This document shows positions 54,149 through 63,340 of a stretch of DNA of 64,000 nucleotides, piece by piece. The notes below the pieces were generated by a model that did no database searches, was not told the origin of the DNA, and worked only from the letters and a program-made list of their open reading frames with translations. The DNA comes from Photobacterium frigidiphilum (GTDB taxonomy: Bacteria > Pseudomonadota > Gammaproteobacteria > Enterobacterales > Vibrionaceae): assembly GCF_003025615.1 (NCBI RefSeq), contig NZ_PYMJ01000023.1:32782-96781 (forward strand). Reading direction: 5' to 3'. Numbering within the stretch: the first letter of the stretch is position 1; every line of letters starts with the position of its first letter. Both the position numbers and the translations under genes were made by a program.

Positions 54149-54385
54149 ATGGATATCGTAAGTGCAGTTCTTTACGTTGCTGGCGCACTATTAATTGGTT
54201 TAGGTGCGGCAGGTGCTGCAAGTGGTATTGGTAACTTGGCGGGTAAATACCTTGAAGGTGTTGCGCGTCAACCGGATCTTACTCCAATGCTTCGAACTCA
54301 GTTCTTCATCATGATGGGTCTTGTCGATGCGGTTCCAATGATCGGTGTTGGTATTGGTCTATATATCATTTTCGCTGTTGCTTAA
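54149..54385 (+). CDS. atpE: ATP synthase Fo subunit c
   Basis: The 78-residue hairpin of two helices has the polar loop ARQPDL and the ion-binding Asp in MMGLVDAVPMIG near residue 60. Asp and the absence of the Gln/Ser/Glu pattern of sodium-type rings suggest proton coupling. TTGGAG precedes the ATG. Confidence 0.93.
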   Translation: MDIVSAVLYVAGALLIGLGAAGAASGIGNLAGKYLEGVARQPDLTPMLRTQFFIMMGLVDAVPMIGVGIGLYIIFAVA

Positions 54386-54469
54386 TAAATGACTATTGCG
54401 GTGATACAGCGCGAAGTACTTGATGTTTAGCGCTGTTGTTACCAAGCATTAATTAAAGAGTGAGGATGT

Positions 54470-54940
54470 ATGAATTTAAATGCAACCATGCTTGGCCAAG
54501 CAATATCCTTCGTGATTTTTGTATGGTTATGTATGAAATACGTATGGCCACCATTGACCGCATTGATTGATGAACGTCAGCGTGAAATAGCCGAAGGGCT
54601 TAGCCAGATGGATCTAGCGGCAAAAGAACTTGAATTAGCAAAAGCCAACGGTGATCAACTGATGGTTGAAGCGAAACAAAGTGCTAGTGATTTGGTTGAA
54701 CAAGGCAATAAACGCCGTAGCCAAATTATTGAAGATGCCAAGCTAGAAGGTGATACCGAGAAAGCTCGAATCATTGCTCAAGGTCAATCAGAGCTTGAAA
54801 GTGAGCGTAATCGCCTAAGGCAAGAACTTCGTCAAGAAATGTCAGATTTGGTTATCGAAAGCGCGGAAAAATTGATTAAACGCAACCTTGATAATGCTGC
54901 AAACCGTGAATTTGTTAATAAGCTAATTACGGAAATGTAA
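54470..54940 (+). CDS. atpF: ATP synthase Fo subunit b
   Basis: The 156-residue protein has one N-terminal membrane helix (LGQAISFVIFVWLCMKYVWPP) and a long charged coiled coil that forms the peripheral stalk. This is the normal length for the family. Confidence 0.93.
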   Translation: MNLNATMLGQAISFVIFVWLCMKYVWPPLTALIDERQREIAEGLSQMDLAAKELELAKANGDQLMVEAKQSASDLVEQGNKRRSQIIEDAKLEGDTEKARIIAQGQSELESERNRLRQELRQEMSDLVIESAEKLIKRNLDNAANREFVNKLITEM

Positions 54941-54954
54941 TCGGGGAGATCACC

Positions 54955-55503
54955 ATGTCAGATCTAAAAACGATAGCTCAACCTTATGCCAAAGCCGCGT
55001 TTGATTTTGCTTTAGCCAATAAGTCGCTCGACCAGTGGGCACACATGTTAATGGTAGCTGCAGATGTTGCTCACCAGCCCGTGATTCTTCAGGAAATCAA
55101 AGAGATTGATTTCAAAGGCGCGAAAAACGCCGAGGCTTTTACGCTGATGTTTTTAGATATCTGTGAAGGCTTACTTGATGAACATGGTCAGAACTTTGTT
55201 CGAGTGATGGCTGAAAATGGCCGATTAATTGTTCTTCCTGACGTTCTAAATCTTTTCATGGAAATGAAAGCGGACTTTGAACGCACTATAGAAGCGACAG
55301 TGTTATCTGTTGAACCATTAACAGAAGAACAAAAAGTTAATTTGGTTAAAGCATTGGAAAAGCGTCTTTCTCGCAGTGTTGAGTTGGATTGTCAGATAGA
55401 TGAATCGCTTGTTGGCGGCATGCTTATCAAAGCTGGAGAACTGGTTATTGATGGCACTCTCAAGAGTTCGATGAACCGACTAGCAAGTAGTCTACAAGCG
55501 TAA
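54955..55503 (+). CDS. atpH: ATP synthase F1 subunit delta
   Basis: The 182-residue protein has the N-terminal helical domain starting TIAQPYAKAAFDFA and the C-terminal LVGGMLIKAGELVIDGTLKS segment. It links the b stalk to the alpha crown. GGGGAG precedes the ATG. Confidence 0.93.
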   Translation: MSDLKTIAQPYAKAAFDFALANKSLDQWAHMLMVAADVAHQPVILQEIKEIDFKGAKNAEAFTLMFLDICEGLLDEHGQNFVRVMAENGRLIVLPDVLNLFMEMKADFERTIEATVLSVEPLTEEQKVNLVKALEKRLSRSVELDCQIDESLVGGMLIKAGELVIDGTLKSSMNRLASSLQA

Positions 55504-55515
55504 CGGGTAATAGAT

Positions 55516-57057
55516 ATGCAATTAAATTCAAATGAAATCAGCGATCTAATTAGACAACGTATCGCAACCTTTAATGTGACGAGCCAAGCTCGTAACGAAG
55601 GCACAATTGTCTCGGTAAGTGACGGTATTATTAGTATTAATGGTCTTGCTGATGTTATGCAAGGCGAGATGATTGAACTACCAGGTAATCGCTACGCATT
55701 GGCGCTTAACCTAGAGCGTCATTCCGTAGGTGCTGTGGTAATGGGTCCGTATTCGGATCTTGCTGAAGGTCTTAAAGTAAAAGGCACGGGACGTATTCTT
55801 GAAGTACCAGTTGGTCGTGGCTTACTGGGTCGTGTTGTTAATACGCTTGGTCAAGCTATTGATGGTAAAGGCGCAATTGAAAACGATGGTTATTCGCCTG
55901 TCGAAATTATTGCCCCTGGTGTTATTGAACGTCAATCAGTCGATCAGCCTATTCAAACGGGTTATAAAGCGGTTGATTCCATGGTGCCAATTGGTCGTGG
56001 ACAACGTGAACTGATTATTGGTGACCGTCAAACGGGTAAAACGGCGATGGCGATTGACGCCATCATTAACCAAAAAGATTCTGGTATTAAATGTGTTTAC
56101 GTCGCGATTGGTCAGAAAGCTTCAACCATTGCTAACGTAGTACGTAAACTGGAAGAACACGACGCATTAAAAAATACCATTGTGGTGGTTGCAACAGCAT
56201 CTGATGCGGCAGCACTTCAATACCTAGCGCCTTATTCTGGTTGTACCATGGGTGAATACTTCCGTGACCGTGGTGAAGATGCACTGATTGTTTATGATGA
56301 TCTGTCTAAACAAGCGGTTGCTTACCGTCAAATTTCACTACTGCTTAAGCGTCCACCGGGTCGTGAAGCTTTCCCTGGCGATGTGTTCTACCTCCACTCT
56401 CGTCTGTTAGAACGCGCATCTCGTGTAAATGTATCGTATGTTGAACGTTTTACTAAAGGTAAAGTAAAAGGCAAAACGGGATCGTTAACAGCACTGCCAA
56501 TTATCGAAACCCAAGCGGGTGATGTATCAGCTTTCGTACCGACGAATGTGATCTCGATTACTGATGGACAGATCTTCCTACAAACGCATTTATTTAACTC
56601 GGGTTTACGTCCAGCGGTTGACCCTGGTATTTCGGTATCTCGTGTAGGTGGTGCGGCGCAAACGAAAATTGTGAAGAAACTGTCGGGTGGTATTCGCACT
56701 GCACTTGCACAGTATCGTGAACTTGCGGCTTTTGCTCAGTTCTCATCTGATCTTGATGATGCAACACGTAAGCAACTTGATCACGGCGAAAAAGTGACAG
56801 AGTTGATGAAGCAGAAGCAGTACGCACCAATGTCTGTTGCAGAACAAGCGATCGCTATTTTCTCTGCTGAAAAAGGGTATCTAGGTGATGTTCCTCTAGC
56901 CAGTATTGGTGCGTTTGAATCTGCATTAATGGCGTATGCGAAAAGCGAACACTCGGCATTGCTAGATACTATCAATAAGACGGGTCAATACGACGACGAT
57001 ATTGAACAAAGCCTACACAAGTTACTGAAAACATTCACCGCGACACAGTCGTGGTAA
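55516..57057 (+). CDS. atpA: ATP synthase F1 subunit alpha
   Basis: The 513-residue protein has the non-catalytic nucleotide site with Walker A GDRQTGKTA near residue 169, ALIVYDDLSKQ as Walker B and the arginine-finger region PAVDPGISVSRVGG near 365. Length and motifs are standard. Confidence 0.95.
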   Translation: MQLNSNEISDLIRQRIATFNVTSQARNEGTIVSVSDGIISINGLADVMQGEMIELPGNRYALALNLERHSVGAVVMGPYSDLAEGLKVKGTGRILEVPVGRGLLGRVVNTLGQAIDGKGAIENDGYSPVEIIAPGVIERQSVDQPIQTGYKAVDSMVPIGRGQRELIIGDRQTGKTAMAIDAIINQKDSGIKCVYVAIGQKASTIANVVRKLEEHDALKNTIVVVATASDAAALQYLAPYSGCTMGEYFRDRGEDALIVYDDLSKQAVAYRQISLLLKRPPGREAFPGDVFYLHSRLLERASRVNVSYVERFTKGKVKGKTGSLTALPIIETQAGDVSAFVPTNVISITDGQIFLQTHLFNSGLRPAVDPGISVSRVGGAAQTKIVKKLSGGIRTALAQYRELAAFAQFSSDLDDATRKQLDHGEKVTELMKQKQYAPMSVAEQAIAIFSAEKGYLGDVPLASIGAFESALMAYAKSEHSALLDTINKTGQYDDDIEQSLHKLLKTFTATQSW

Positions 57058-57131
57058 ATCGAAACAGGGTAAATACAGCGTGGTAACTCTCGCTGACATC
57101 AACCCATCGTGAATGTTGATAGGAGCTAAAT

Positions 57132-58007
57132 ATGGCAAACGCAAAAGAAATTCGCACCAAGATAGCGAGCGTACAAAATACGCAAAAGATCACCAGTGCA
57201 ATGGAAATGGTTGCCGCAAGTAAGATGCGGAAGGTGCAAGACAACATGGCGGCAACCCGTCCTTACGCTGAAAATATGCGTAAGGTAATCAGCCATGTTG
57301 CATCGGGCTCATTAGAGTATAAGCACCCCTATCTTGAAGAACGTGAAGCAAAACGTGTGGCGTACATCATCATATCTTCAGATCGAGGCTTATGTGGTGG
57401 CTTAAATAGCAACCTGTTTAAGCGTGCATTAACGGACATGCGCCAATGGCAAGAGAAAAACGTTGAAGTAGATCTGACGTTAATCGGTTCAAAAGCTATT
57501 TCGTTTTTCCACCGTTTTGGCAACGTCATTGCACAAACATCAGGCTTAGGTGATAAGCCTAAATTGGAAGATCTGTTAGGTGCTGTTACAGCCATGCTTG
57601 AGCACTTTGATGACGGCAAAATTGATCGCTTGTATTTGGTATACAACGAGTTCGTTAATACGATGGTACAGAATCCACGTATAACGCAATTATTGCCACA
57701 TCCAGATAAAGATGAGTCACAAGACAGTAAACCCAATGACGCAACTAGCCGTTGGGATTACATCTACGAACCCGATCCAAAAGACATACTCAACGCTTTA
57801 ATGCTGCGTTACATCGAATCACAGGTGTATCAAGGCACCGTTGAAAGTATCGCTTGTGAGCAAGCCGCAAGAATGGTCGCGATGAAATCGGCGACAGATA
57901 ATGCAGGCGACATTATTAACGATTTGCAGCTGGTTTATAACAAAGCCCGTCAAAGCGCTATTACCCAAGAGTTAAGTGAAATCGTAGCCGGTGCACAAGC
58001 CGTTTAA
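57132..58007 (+). CDS. atpG: ATP synthase F1 subunit gamma
   Basis: The 291-residue rotor shaft has the two terminal coiled-coil helices (AKEIRTKIASVQNTQKITSA at the start and NKARQSAITQELSEIVAGA at the end) and the central SDRGLCGGLNSN loop. AGGAG precedes the ATG. Confidence 0.95.
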   Translation: MANAKEIRTKIASVQNTQKITSAMEMVAASKMRKVQDNMAATRPYAENMRKVISHVASGSLEYKHPYLEEREAKRVAYIIISSDRGLCGGLNSNLFKRALTDMRQWQEKNVEVDLTLIGSKAISFFHRFGNVIAQTSGLGDKPKLEDLLGAVTAMLEHFDDGKIDRLYLVYNEFVNTMVQNPRITQLLPHPDKDESQDSKPNDATSRWDYIYEPDPKDILNALMLRYIESQVYQGTVESIACEQAARMVAMKSATDNAGDIINDLQLVYNKARQSAITQELSEIVAGAQAV

Positions 58008-58028
58008 ACAGAATTCAGAGGATATCAA

Positions 58029-59414
58029 ATGAGTACTGGTAAAATTGTCAAAGTCATCGGCGCTGTCGTTGATGTGGAATTTGACCAAGATAGTGTGCCA
58101 CGTGTTTATGATGCTTTGAACATCATTGATGGCGACAACAGCTCTCTTGTACTTGAAGTACAGCAACAAATTGGTAGCGGAATCGTTCGTTGTATCGCAA
58201 TGGGTTCGTCAGATGGTATGCGTCGTGGTTTAACCGCGATGAATACTGGTGAACCGATTACTGTACCTGTGGGTGAAGAAACCCTTGGCCGTATTATGAA
58301 CGTATTAGGCCAACCGATTGATGAGTGTGGTGAAATTGGTCAGAAAACCTCTTACCCAATTCACCGCGAGCCACCATCATATGAAGAACAAGCGAACAGC
58401 ACTGAACTATTAGAAACTGGTGTAAAAGTTATCGACTTGATTTGTCCGTTTGCTAAAGGCGGTAAAATTGGTTTGTTCGGTGGTGCGGGTGTGGGTAAAA
58501 CCGTCAACATGATGGAGTTAATCAACAACATCGCCAAAGCTCACTCAGGTCTATCGGTATTTACAGGTGTGGGTGAACGAACTCGTGAAGGTAACGACTT
58601 CTACTACGAAATGAAAGAAGCCGGTGTACTTGATAAAGTTGCCATGGTGTATGGCCAGATGAACGAGCCCCCAGGTAACCGCTTACGTGTAGCACTTACA
58701 GGGTTAACCATCGCAGAACGCTTCCGTGATGAAGGCCGTGATGTACTCTTGTTCATCGATAATATCTACCGTTATACCCTTGCGGGAACAGAAGTGTCAG
58801 CCCTGCTTGGTCGTATGCCTTCTGCGGTAGGTTACCAACCAACATTGGCTGAAGAAATGGGTGTGCTGCAAGAGCGTATTACATCTACGCACAAGGGATC
58901 GATCACCTCGATTCAAGCGGTTTATGTACCTGCGGATGACTTAACGGATCCATCACCAGCCACAACGTTTGCTCACCTTGATGCAACCGTTGTACTGTCG
59001 CGAAATATCGCCGCATTAGGTCTTTACCCAGCGATTGACCCATTAGATTCAACGTCGCGTCAGCTTGATCCTTTAGTTGTTGGTACTGAGCACTATGAAG
59101 TTGCTCGTGGCGTACAAACTGTACTGCAACGTTATAAAGAACTGAAAGATATTATTGCGATCTTAGGTATGGATGAATTGTCTGAAGATGACAAATTGAC
59201 CGTAGCCCGAGCACGTAAAGTCGAGCGTTTCCTAACTCAACCTTATCATGTTGCTGAAGTATTCACGGGTCAACCGGGTATTTTTGTATCACTAAAAGAT
59301 ACATTGAGTGGCTTTAAAGGCTTATTGAGTGGCGAATACGATGATGTTCCAGAACAAGCATTCTTGTACTGTGGCGCGATTGAAGACGTTATCGAAAAAG
59401 CGAAAACTATGTAA
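58029..59414 (+). CDS. atpD: ATP synthase F1 subunit beta
   Basis: The 461-residue catalytic subunit has Walker A GGAGVGKTV near residue 155, the catalytic Glu in GVGERTREG near 186, Walker B VLLFIDN near 243 and DELSEDD (a form of the DELSEED lever) near 380. It is close to the E. coli protein along its length. Confidence 0.95.
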   Translation: MSTGKIVKVIGAVVDVEFDQDSVPRVYDALNIIDGDNSSLVLEVQQQIGSGIVRCIAMGSSDGMRRGLTAMNTGEPITVPVGEETLGRIMNVLGQPIDECGEIGQKTSYPIHREPPSYEEQANSTELLETGVKVIDLICPFAKGGKIGLFGGAGVGKTVNMMELINNIAKAHSGLSVFTGVGERTREGNDFYYEMKEAGVLDKVAMVYGQMNEPPGNRLRVALTGLTIAERFRDEGRDVLLFIDNIYRYTLAGTEVSALLGRMPSAVGYQPTLAEEMGVLQERITSTHKGSITSIQAVYVPADDLTDPSPATTFAHLDATVVLSRNIAALGLYPAIDPLDSTSRQLDPLVVGTEHYEVARGVQTVLQRYKELKDIIAILGMDELSEDDKLTVARARKVERFLTQPYHVAEVFTGQPGIFVSLKDTLSGFKGLLSGEYDDVPEQAFLYCGAIEDVIEKAKTM

Positions 59415-59429
59415 GTTTGAGGAGGATTT

Positions 59430-59873
59430 ATGGCTATCGGCGTTACTCAGAATACATTCCAACTCAACATTGTGAGTGCAGAAGGTCCGTTATTTAGTGG
59501 TAAAGCACATGCTTTGGCTATTTCGGGTCTTGATGGTGAACTTGGTATTCGCCCTGGTCACTCTCCTTTGCTGAGTCGTATTAAACCTGGCGTTGCTTAT
59601 TTTCAAACTGATTTGAAAGGGGATGACGAAATCCTCTACATTTCAGGCGGTATTCTTGAGGTTCAACCTTCATTAGTGACGGTATTGGCTGATACAGCCA
59701 TGCACGGTAAAGATATTGATGAAGCTCGTGCGAATGAAGCACGACGAGCAGCAGAAGAGAATATTAATAAGCAGGGTCACGATATCAACTTTGCGCAAGC
59801 GCAGATGGATTTGGCGAAAGCAATGGCGCAATTACGTGCCGTTGAATTAACCCAAAAACAGAGGCGTCGCTAA
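59430..59873 (+). CDS. atpC: ATP synthase F1 subunit epsilon
   Basis: The 147-residue protein has the beta-sandwich (SAEGPLFSGKAHALAISGLDG, IRPGHSPLLSRIKPG) and a C-terminal helical hairpin with regulatory character. It is the last gene of the operon, with GAGGAGG before the ATG and a terminator after it; glmU is not next, unlike in housekeeping operons. Confidence 0.94.
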   Translation: MAIGVTQNTFQLNIVSAEGPLFSGKAHALAISGLDGELGIRPGHSPLLSRIKPGVAYFQTDLKGDDEILYISGGILEVQPSLVTVLADTAMHGKDIDEARANEARRAAEENINKQGHDINFAQAQMDLAKAMAQLRAVELTQKQRRR

Positions 59874-59902
59874 ACAACTCCAGTACCATCACTATCGATC
59901 GA

Positions 59903-59938
59903 ATGCTCTGATATGTACCGATATCAGAGCATTTTTTT
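59903..59938 (+). terminator. Terminator of the ATP synthase operon
   Basis: ATGCTCTGATAT and ATATCAGAGCAT form a perfect 12-bp stem with a 6-nt loop, followed by TTTTTT, 30 bases after atpC. Confidence 0.9.
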
Positions 59939-60100
59939 GTCTGTAATTTGATGTGTTGTTTTTGTTTCAAAGTAGAGTCGCTAATTATTACGTTTAAATC
60001 AGTACGATAGGCAGTATCTCGATAATACTATACGTCCCTGAATCTGTGATATACCTTCGCTAAGTTCAATTGACAGGCCATCATTAAGCCCATCACAGGG

Positions 60101-60124
60101 TAGATCTGTCTTATCTGATTATTT
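60101..60124. repeat. Copy of the IS6-type end repeat
   Basis: TAGATCTGTCTTATCTGATT plus ATTT matches 18143-18166 with one mismatch; the preceding TTAAGCC.ATCA bases are also similar. The terminal TTTGCAACA is missing here, so this is a decayed solitary end. Confidence 0.55.
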
Positions 60125-60323
60125 CCTATTTATTTCATTATAATTAGTCCTTTTTCGGAAGATTCATTTAATAAGGTAACGGTAATTAGCAAGTTGTCAC
60201 GTCAATATGACCTCGAGTTCATATCCTTGTGAAATGTAGAATTATTTGTATGACTTTTAAATATTACAAACAGAGAATTTTGCGCAATGGATCAATATTA
60301 CGTTCAGAATAAGTAGCGTTACG

Positions 60324-60333
60324 CCCCCCCCCC
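60324..60333. repeat. Homopolymer of ten C
   Basis: An uninterrupted run of ten C, rare in this AT-rich DNA, 155 bases upstream of the 60489 lipoprotein start codon. Such runs are slippage-prone, but it is not inside a gene. Confidence 0.8.
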
Positions 60334-60488
60334 TTCCTGCTTCATCGCAATAAAATAAATTTGCCATACTAAAACTTAGGCGTAAAGTTGGAACCACTTT
60401 TCAATAACGTATTAGTTGATAGTGATCAACACAATATGATTCAAGTAAGTAATAGTATTGAGAAAAATATTAATGATTGGTTGTCCTC

Positions 60489-61709
60489 ATGAAAAAACCT
60501 CTTACCGTACTGTCATTTTTTTTGCTGTCTGGATGTGTCTCAACTCAAGGTGACGTGCAAGATTACCTTGTAACAAATGCAGATTTGCCAGCAAAGCAGA
60601 AGATCAACCATCTAAAAGAAAATGTCCCATCAGATGGGTATGACGCAAGTGGGCCTTGTAATACCTTGTTAGAATGTGCTGTTTATACCAAGGATATTGA
60701 GTTAGCCGAATGGTTATTTACCCGGTGGGAAGAAGAAATGCTCATGCACATGATAGTGCGAGAAAGAACGTATTATGATGGCGAGTATTACAAGATTAGA
60801 TATACCATCAACTCACCGATGCGGTTTGGGTTAAGCGACGATGATACTGAGAAATTCATTCGGCTTATGAAGCAGCACCGAATAGAATCCGATGTTTGTG
60901 GTTATGGGAATTACTCACCAATAGCAACCGCTTATATTAATAATTACCCTAAAACATTTGCTCTACTTTTAGCCGATCACAAAATAACCCCTGAAGGTAA
61001 AGCAGACTTAGCTTCACCTACCAGCTGTAAATTTCCGATAGAAGCTCTCGAGAAGCAGAACGTTAGTAGTTGGCAATACGATTCTGGTCTGCTTGAGATG
61101 GCAATGAATCACTATGATGGCAGCCCCGAAAAAAGTAAAATGTTTGCTGCGCTGCTTGATAACGGGAATGATGTTGAGAAAGTCACCGATTTTAGAATGA
61201 CCCGTTGTTATAAATATGCAGGCAGTTCAGCACTGGCGTATTCAGTCTGCCAAAATAACGAGAAGGCCTATAACTTTCTCTTGAACTACTACAAACAAAC
61301 AGACCGACTAAGTTCAGCGCAAAAAGAGCATATATTTGCTCATACGCAGGATGTTATAAAGAACACCCCATCAGCGGCAGAGCTGCAGCGAAAATCAGAG
61401 GAAGCTAAGCTTGCAAGCGAGAATGCCTGGAGAAAGCATGAAGCTCAACGGGCAGCGGAGTGGGATAAATTCAAGTCTGAGGCAAGGCGCAACTCTCAAA
61501 AAGTGGCAACAACACAAGCAAACGATGAGCCTTTTGGGTTTGATATCTATAGTAACAGCGGCAGTAATAGCGATTCATCTGGCTCTGCTTTCCACCTCTA
61601 TGCAGAAGAGTTCCCAGAATATAAGCCATACGTTCCGCCGGAAAAATCATCCCAATCAACTGATTTATACAAGCCTTTGCAACCACCTTGGTTCAAGACT
61701 GAGTATTAA
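60489..61709 (+). CDS. Lipoprotein with ankyrin-like helical repeats
   Basis: From the ATG at 60489 the protein has 406 residues. A lipobox (VLSFFLLSGC, Cys about 16) indicates lipidation. Residues 40-270 contain ankyrin-like helical units (CNTLLECAVYTKDIELAEWLF, YSPIATAYINNYPKTFALLLADH, SSALAYSVCQNNEKAYNFLLNYY). Residues 280-330 form a charged helix and the tail is low complexity (Ser, Pro, Asn). It is probably a periplasmic scaffold. The downstream 500 bases are empty. Confidence 0.55.
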   Translation: MKKPLTVLSFFLLSGCVSTQGDVQDYLVTNADLPAKQKINHLKENVPSDGYDASGPCNTLLECAVYTKDIELAEWLFTRWEEEMLMHMIVRERTYYDGEYYKIRYTINSPMRFGLSDDDTEKFIRLMKQHRIESDVCGYGNYSPIATAYINNYPKTFALLLADHKITPEGKADLASPTSCKFPIEALEKQNVSSWQYDSGLLEMAMNHYDGSPEKSKMFAALLDNGNDVEKVTDFRMTRCYKYAGSSALAYSVCQNNEKAYNFLLNYYKQTDRLSSAQKEHIFAHTQDVIKNTPSAAELQRKSEEAKLASENAWRKHEAQRAAEWDKFKSEARRNSQKVATTQANDEPFGFDIYSNSGSNSDSSGSAFHLYAEEFPEYKPYVPPEKSSQSTDLYKPLQPPWFKTEY

Positions 61710-62219
61710 AGTGTGTATTAACTAAACTTAGAGGGGGCAGAATTGCAACTTAAATCGTATGCTGCACTTCTTTTTTTTCGTTAACCAAAGAGAACTTAGT
61801 CCAGACTTGAGAGAGCCAGCGTTTCGCCATAATCAGCCCTCTGACCCATTCATCTAGGTCAATGGTTAGCCATGCCCTAATACACCATAGCCGAGATGAA
61901 TGAGAATAAGCAGATACTGAACACGGCGATTCCCCACATAAAGAATATGCCAATCTGATATAGATATCGAAAGACAATAAAGATGAAAACTTTTACCTGT
62001 TTTTGTAACTCATCGATTTATTGGTTTTTTACTGGGCACCTTATGCTTTCAGCGACATTTGTTGTAACTACACCGTGTATTTCGAGTAAGATAAGATCGG
62101 CTATATAATAATAGTGGTTCAGTTATTACTTCTTCGTAATATTTCTCTATATAAGCGAGTTCGAGTTTGTTCAAGATTTCGGATAGGTGCCGGCCTCGCG
62201 ACACATATCCTTATCTGTT
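61710..62219. other. Intergenic region
   Basis: About 510 bases. A 75-codon minus-strand frame (61750-61977) lacks a credible start and resembles no known family; it may be a decayed fragment. Nothing else was recognised. Confidence 0.35.
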
Positions 62220-62573
62220 CTACACCAACACTTGTCGTGTGTTCCTGATGTAATGATGGATCTGACGCTCGGTTTTTAAGTCAATCATCTCTTTTGGGCG
62301 ACAACCATTTGGGCAAGGCATACGCGGTGTTGTGCCAAACAATCGGCAGATCAATGGTCGTTCCCCGTACACTGTGCAACCCTTAGGACCTAGGTGTACA
62401 CAATCAAACTCATTTAATGCGGCTTCATGTTCTGCATCCGTTTTCACTGGCAGGCGCGACATTTCTTCCGAAGAAGTCGTTACCGGTCCGCAACAATCGT
62501 GGCAACCTGGCACACATTCGAACGACGGAATACGCTCGCGTAGAAGCGCGATTATCTCTCGGTTATTGTTCAT
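62220..62573 (-). CDS. YkgJ-type cysteine-cluster protein
   Basis: The 117-residue protein has the family pattern of a zinc- or iron-chelating cluster: CVPGCHDCCG near residue 20, then CVHLGPKGCTVYGERPLICRLFG near 58 and a late CPNGC. The role is unknown; it is sometimes linked to metal handling or oxidation of substrates. It stands alone. Confidence 0.85.
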   Translation of the reverse strand: MNNNREIIALLRERIPSFECVPGCHDCCGPVTTSSEEMSRLPVKTDAEHEAALNEFDCVHLGPKGCTVYGERPLICRLFGTTPRMPCPNGCRPKEMIDLKTERQIHHYIRNTRQVLV

Positions 62574-62679
62574 TCATACCTAACTTTTGTGCAGTTCGCG
62601 ATCATTATAATTCTACACCAAATTCACTAGAAGTTGACAATGCCTTTAAATTTACTATGTGCCACAGCGCTGTGCATAT

Positions 62680-62753
62680 TCAGGAAACGCCCTGTGCGGA
62701 GCCGCATGCCGGGTGTTGTGTGGGCTGGTGGTTAGAAACTGCCAGCTACCCGA
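62680..62753 (+). mobile_element. Possible group II intron 3'-end fragment
   Basis: The segment beginning CCCTGTGCGGAGCCGCATGC, followed by GGGTGTTGTGTGGG and a hairpin CTGG..GTT...AAC..CCAG ending ACCCGATTA, resembles the domain V/VI tail of a class of bacterial group II introns. It ends exactly at the stop codon of the minus-strand C_GCAxxG_C_C gene. No reverse-transcriptase frame lies upstream, so it would be a truncated remnant. The assignment rests on recalled sequence style. Confidence 0.4.
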
Positions 62754-63212
62754 TTAGGCATTTCTTCCGTCTAAGATCGTTGCAGCAATTTCTGCGGCTT
62801 TACGAGTATATTGAGTGCATTGCTTACGGAGGTGCCGTTCTTTAAACATACTTTGTCCTTCCGATGTTCCAATATCGCATCCCAAAAGTACATGACAATC
62901 CATAGCACCAAACTCTTTCTCGAATTCAGAAATCAGGCGTTGAGTTGCACTGTAGATTAGTTGTACTTGTTCTCGATTATTCGAACGACCAAGACCAAGA
63001 CTTAACCCCATTATCGCACCAGTTAATGCACCACAAGTACCACACGTACGAGCCATACCGCTACAAAATGCTGTCGCTACTTTGGGAAGGTACTCACTTT
63101 CAATATCTTGGATATTTGCGAGTGCTATAACAACGCTTTCTGCACACAATAAGCCATTGTTAAAGGAATCTTCAGCTAAATCTCCAGCTATTTCACTATT
63201 CATAGTTTTCAT
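62754..63212 (-). CDS. C_GCAxxG_C_C family protein
   Basis: From the ATG at 63212 (AAGGA 7 bases upstream) the protein has 152 residues. It shows the family pattern: Cys in LLCAESV near residue 22, CSGMARTCGTCGALTGAIMGL near 50, and Cys in DCHVLLGCD near 105. Such proteins may bind metals or redox centres; the function is unknown. The C-terminus (LDGRNA) ends at the border of the intron-like fragment, so the natural tail may have been altered. Confidence 0.8.
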   Translation of the reverse strand: MKTMNSEIAGDLAEDSFNNGLLCAESVVIALANIQDIESEYLPKVATAFCSGMARTCGTCGALTGAIMGLSLGLGRSNNREQVQLIYSATQRLISEFEKEFGAMDCHVLLGCDIGTSEGQSMFKERHLRKQCTQYTRKAAEIAATILDGRNA

Positions 63213-63340
63213 ATGTTTTTCCTTAAATGCCCTACGTTTGCAAATAAGTGGCAGTATTTTACTGCACACTTAAACTGATAAGCGTAATCACAGAATCAAT
63301 TTTAAACAAAACTGCTGAGTAATCGTGTCCATTTCTAGCC

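Larger units (their letters stand above)
59939..60488. other. Intergenic region with IS-end copy and C tract
   Basis: About 550 bases before the lipoprotein gene. It holds the second copy of the IS6-type right-end repeat (60101-60124) and a run of ten C (60324-60333). No gene was recognised. Confidence 0.45.

Noticed and set aside
61750..61977. 75-codon minus-strand frame
   Set aside because: No start signal and no known family; possibly debris but not supportable.
62417..62845. 142-codon plus-strand frame overlapping two minus-strand genes
   Set aside because: It is antisense to the YkgJ-like and C_GCAxxG_C_C genes and runs through the intron-like fragment; not a gene.
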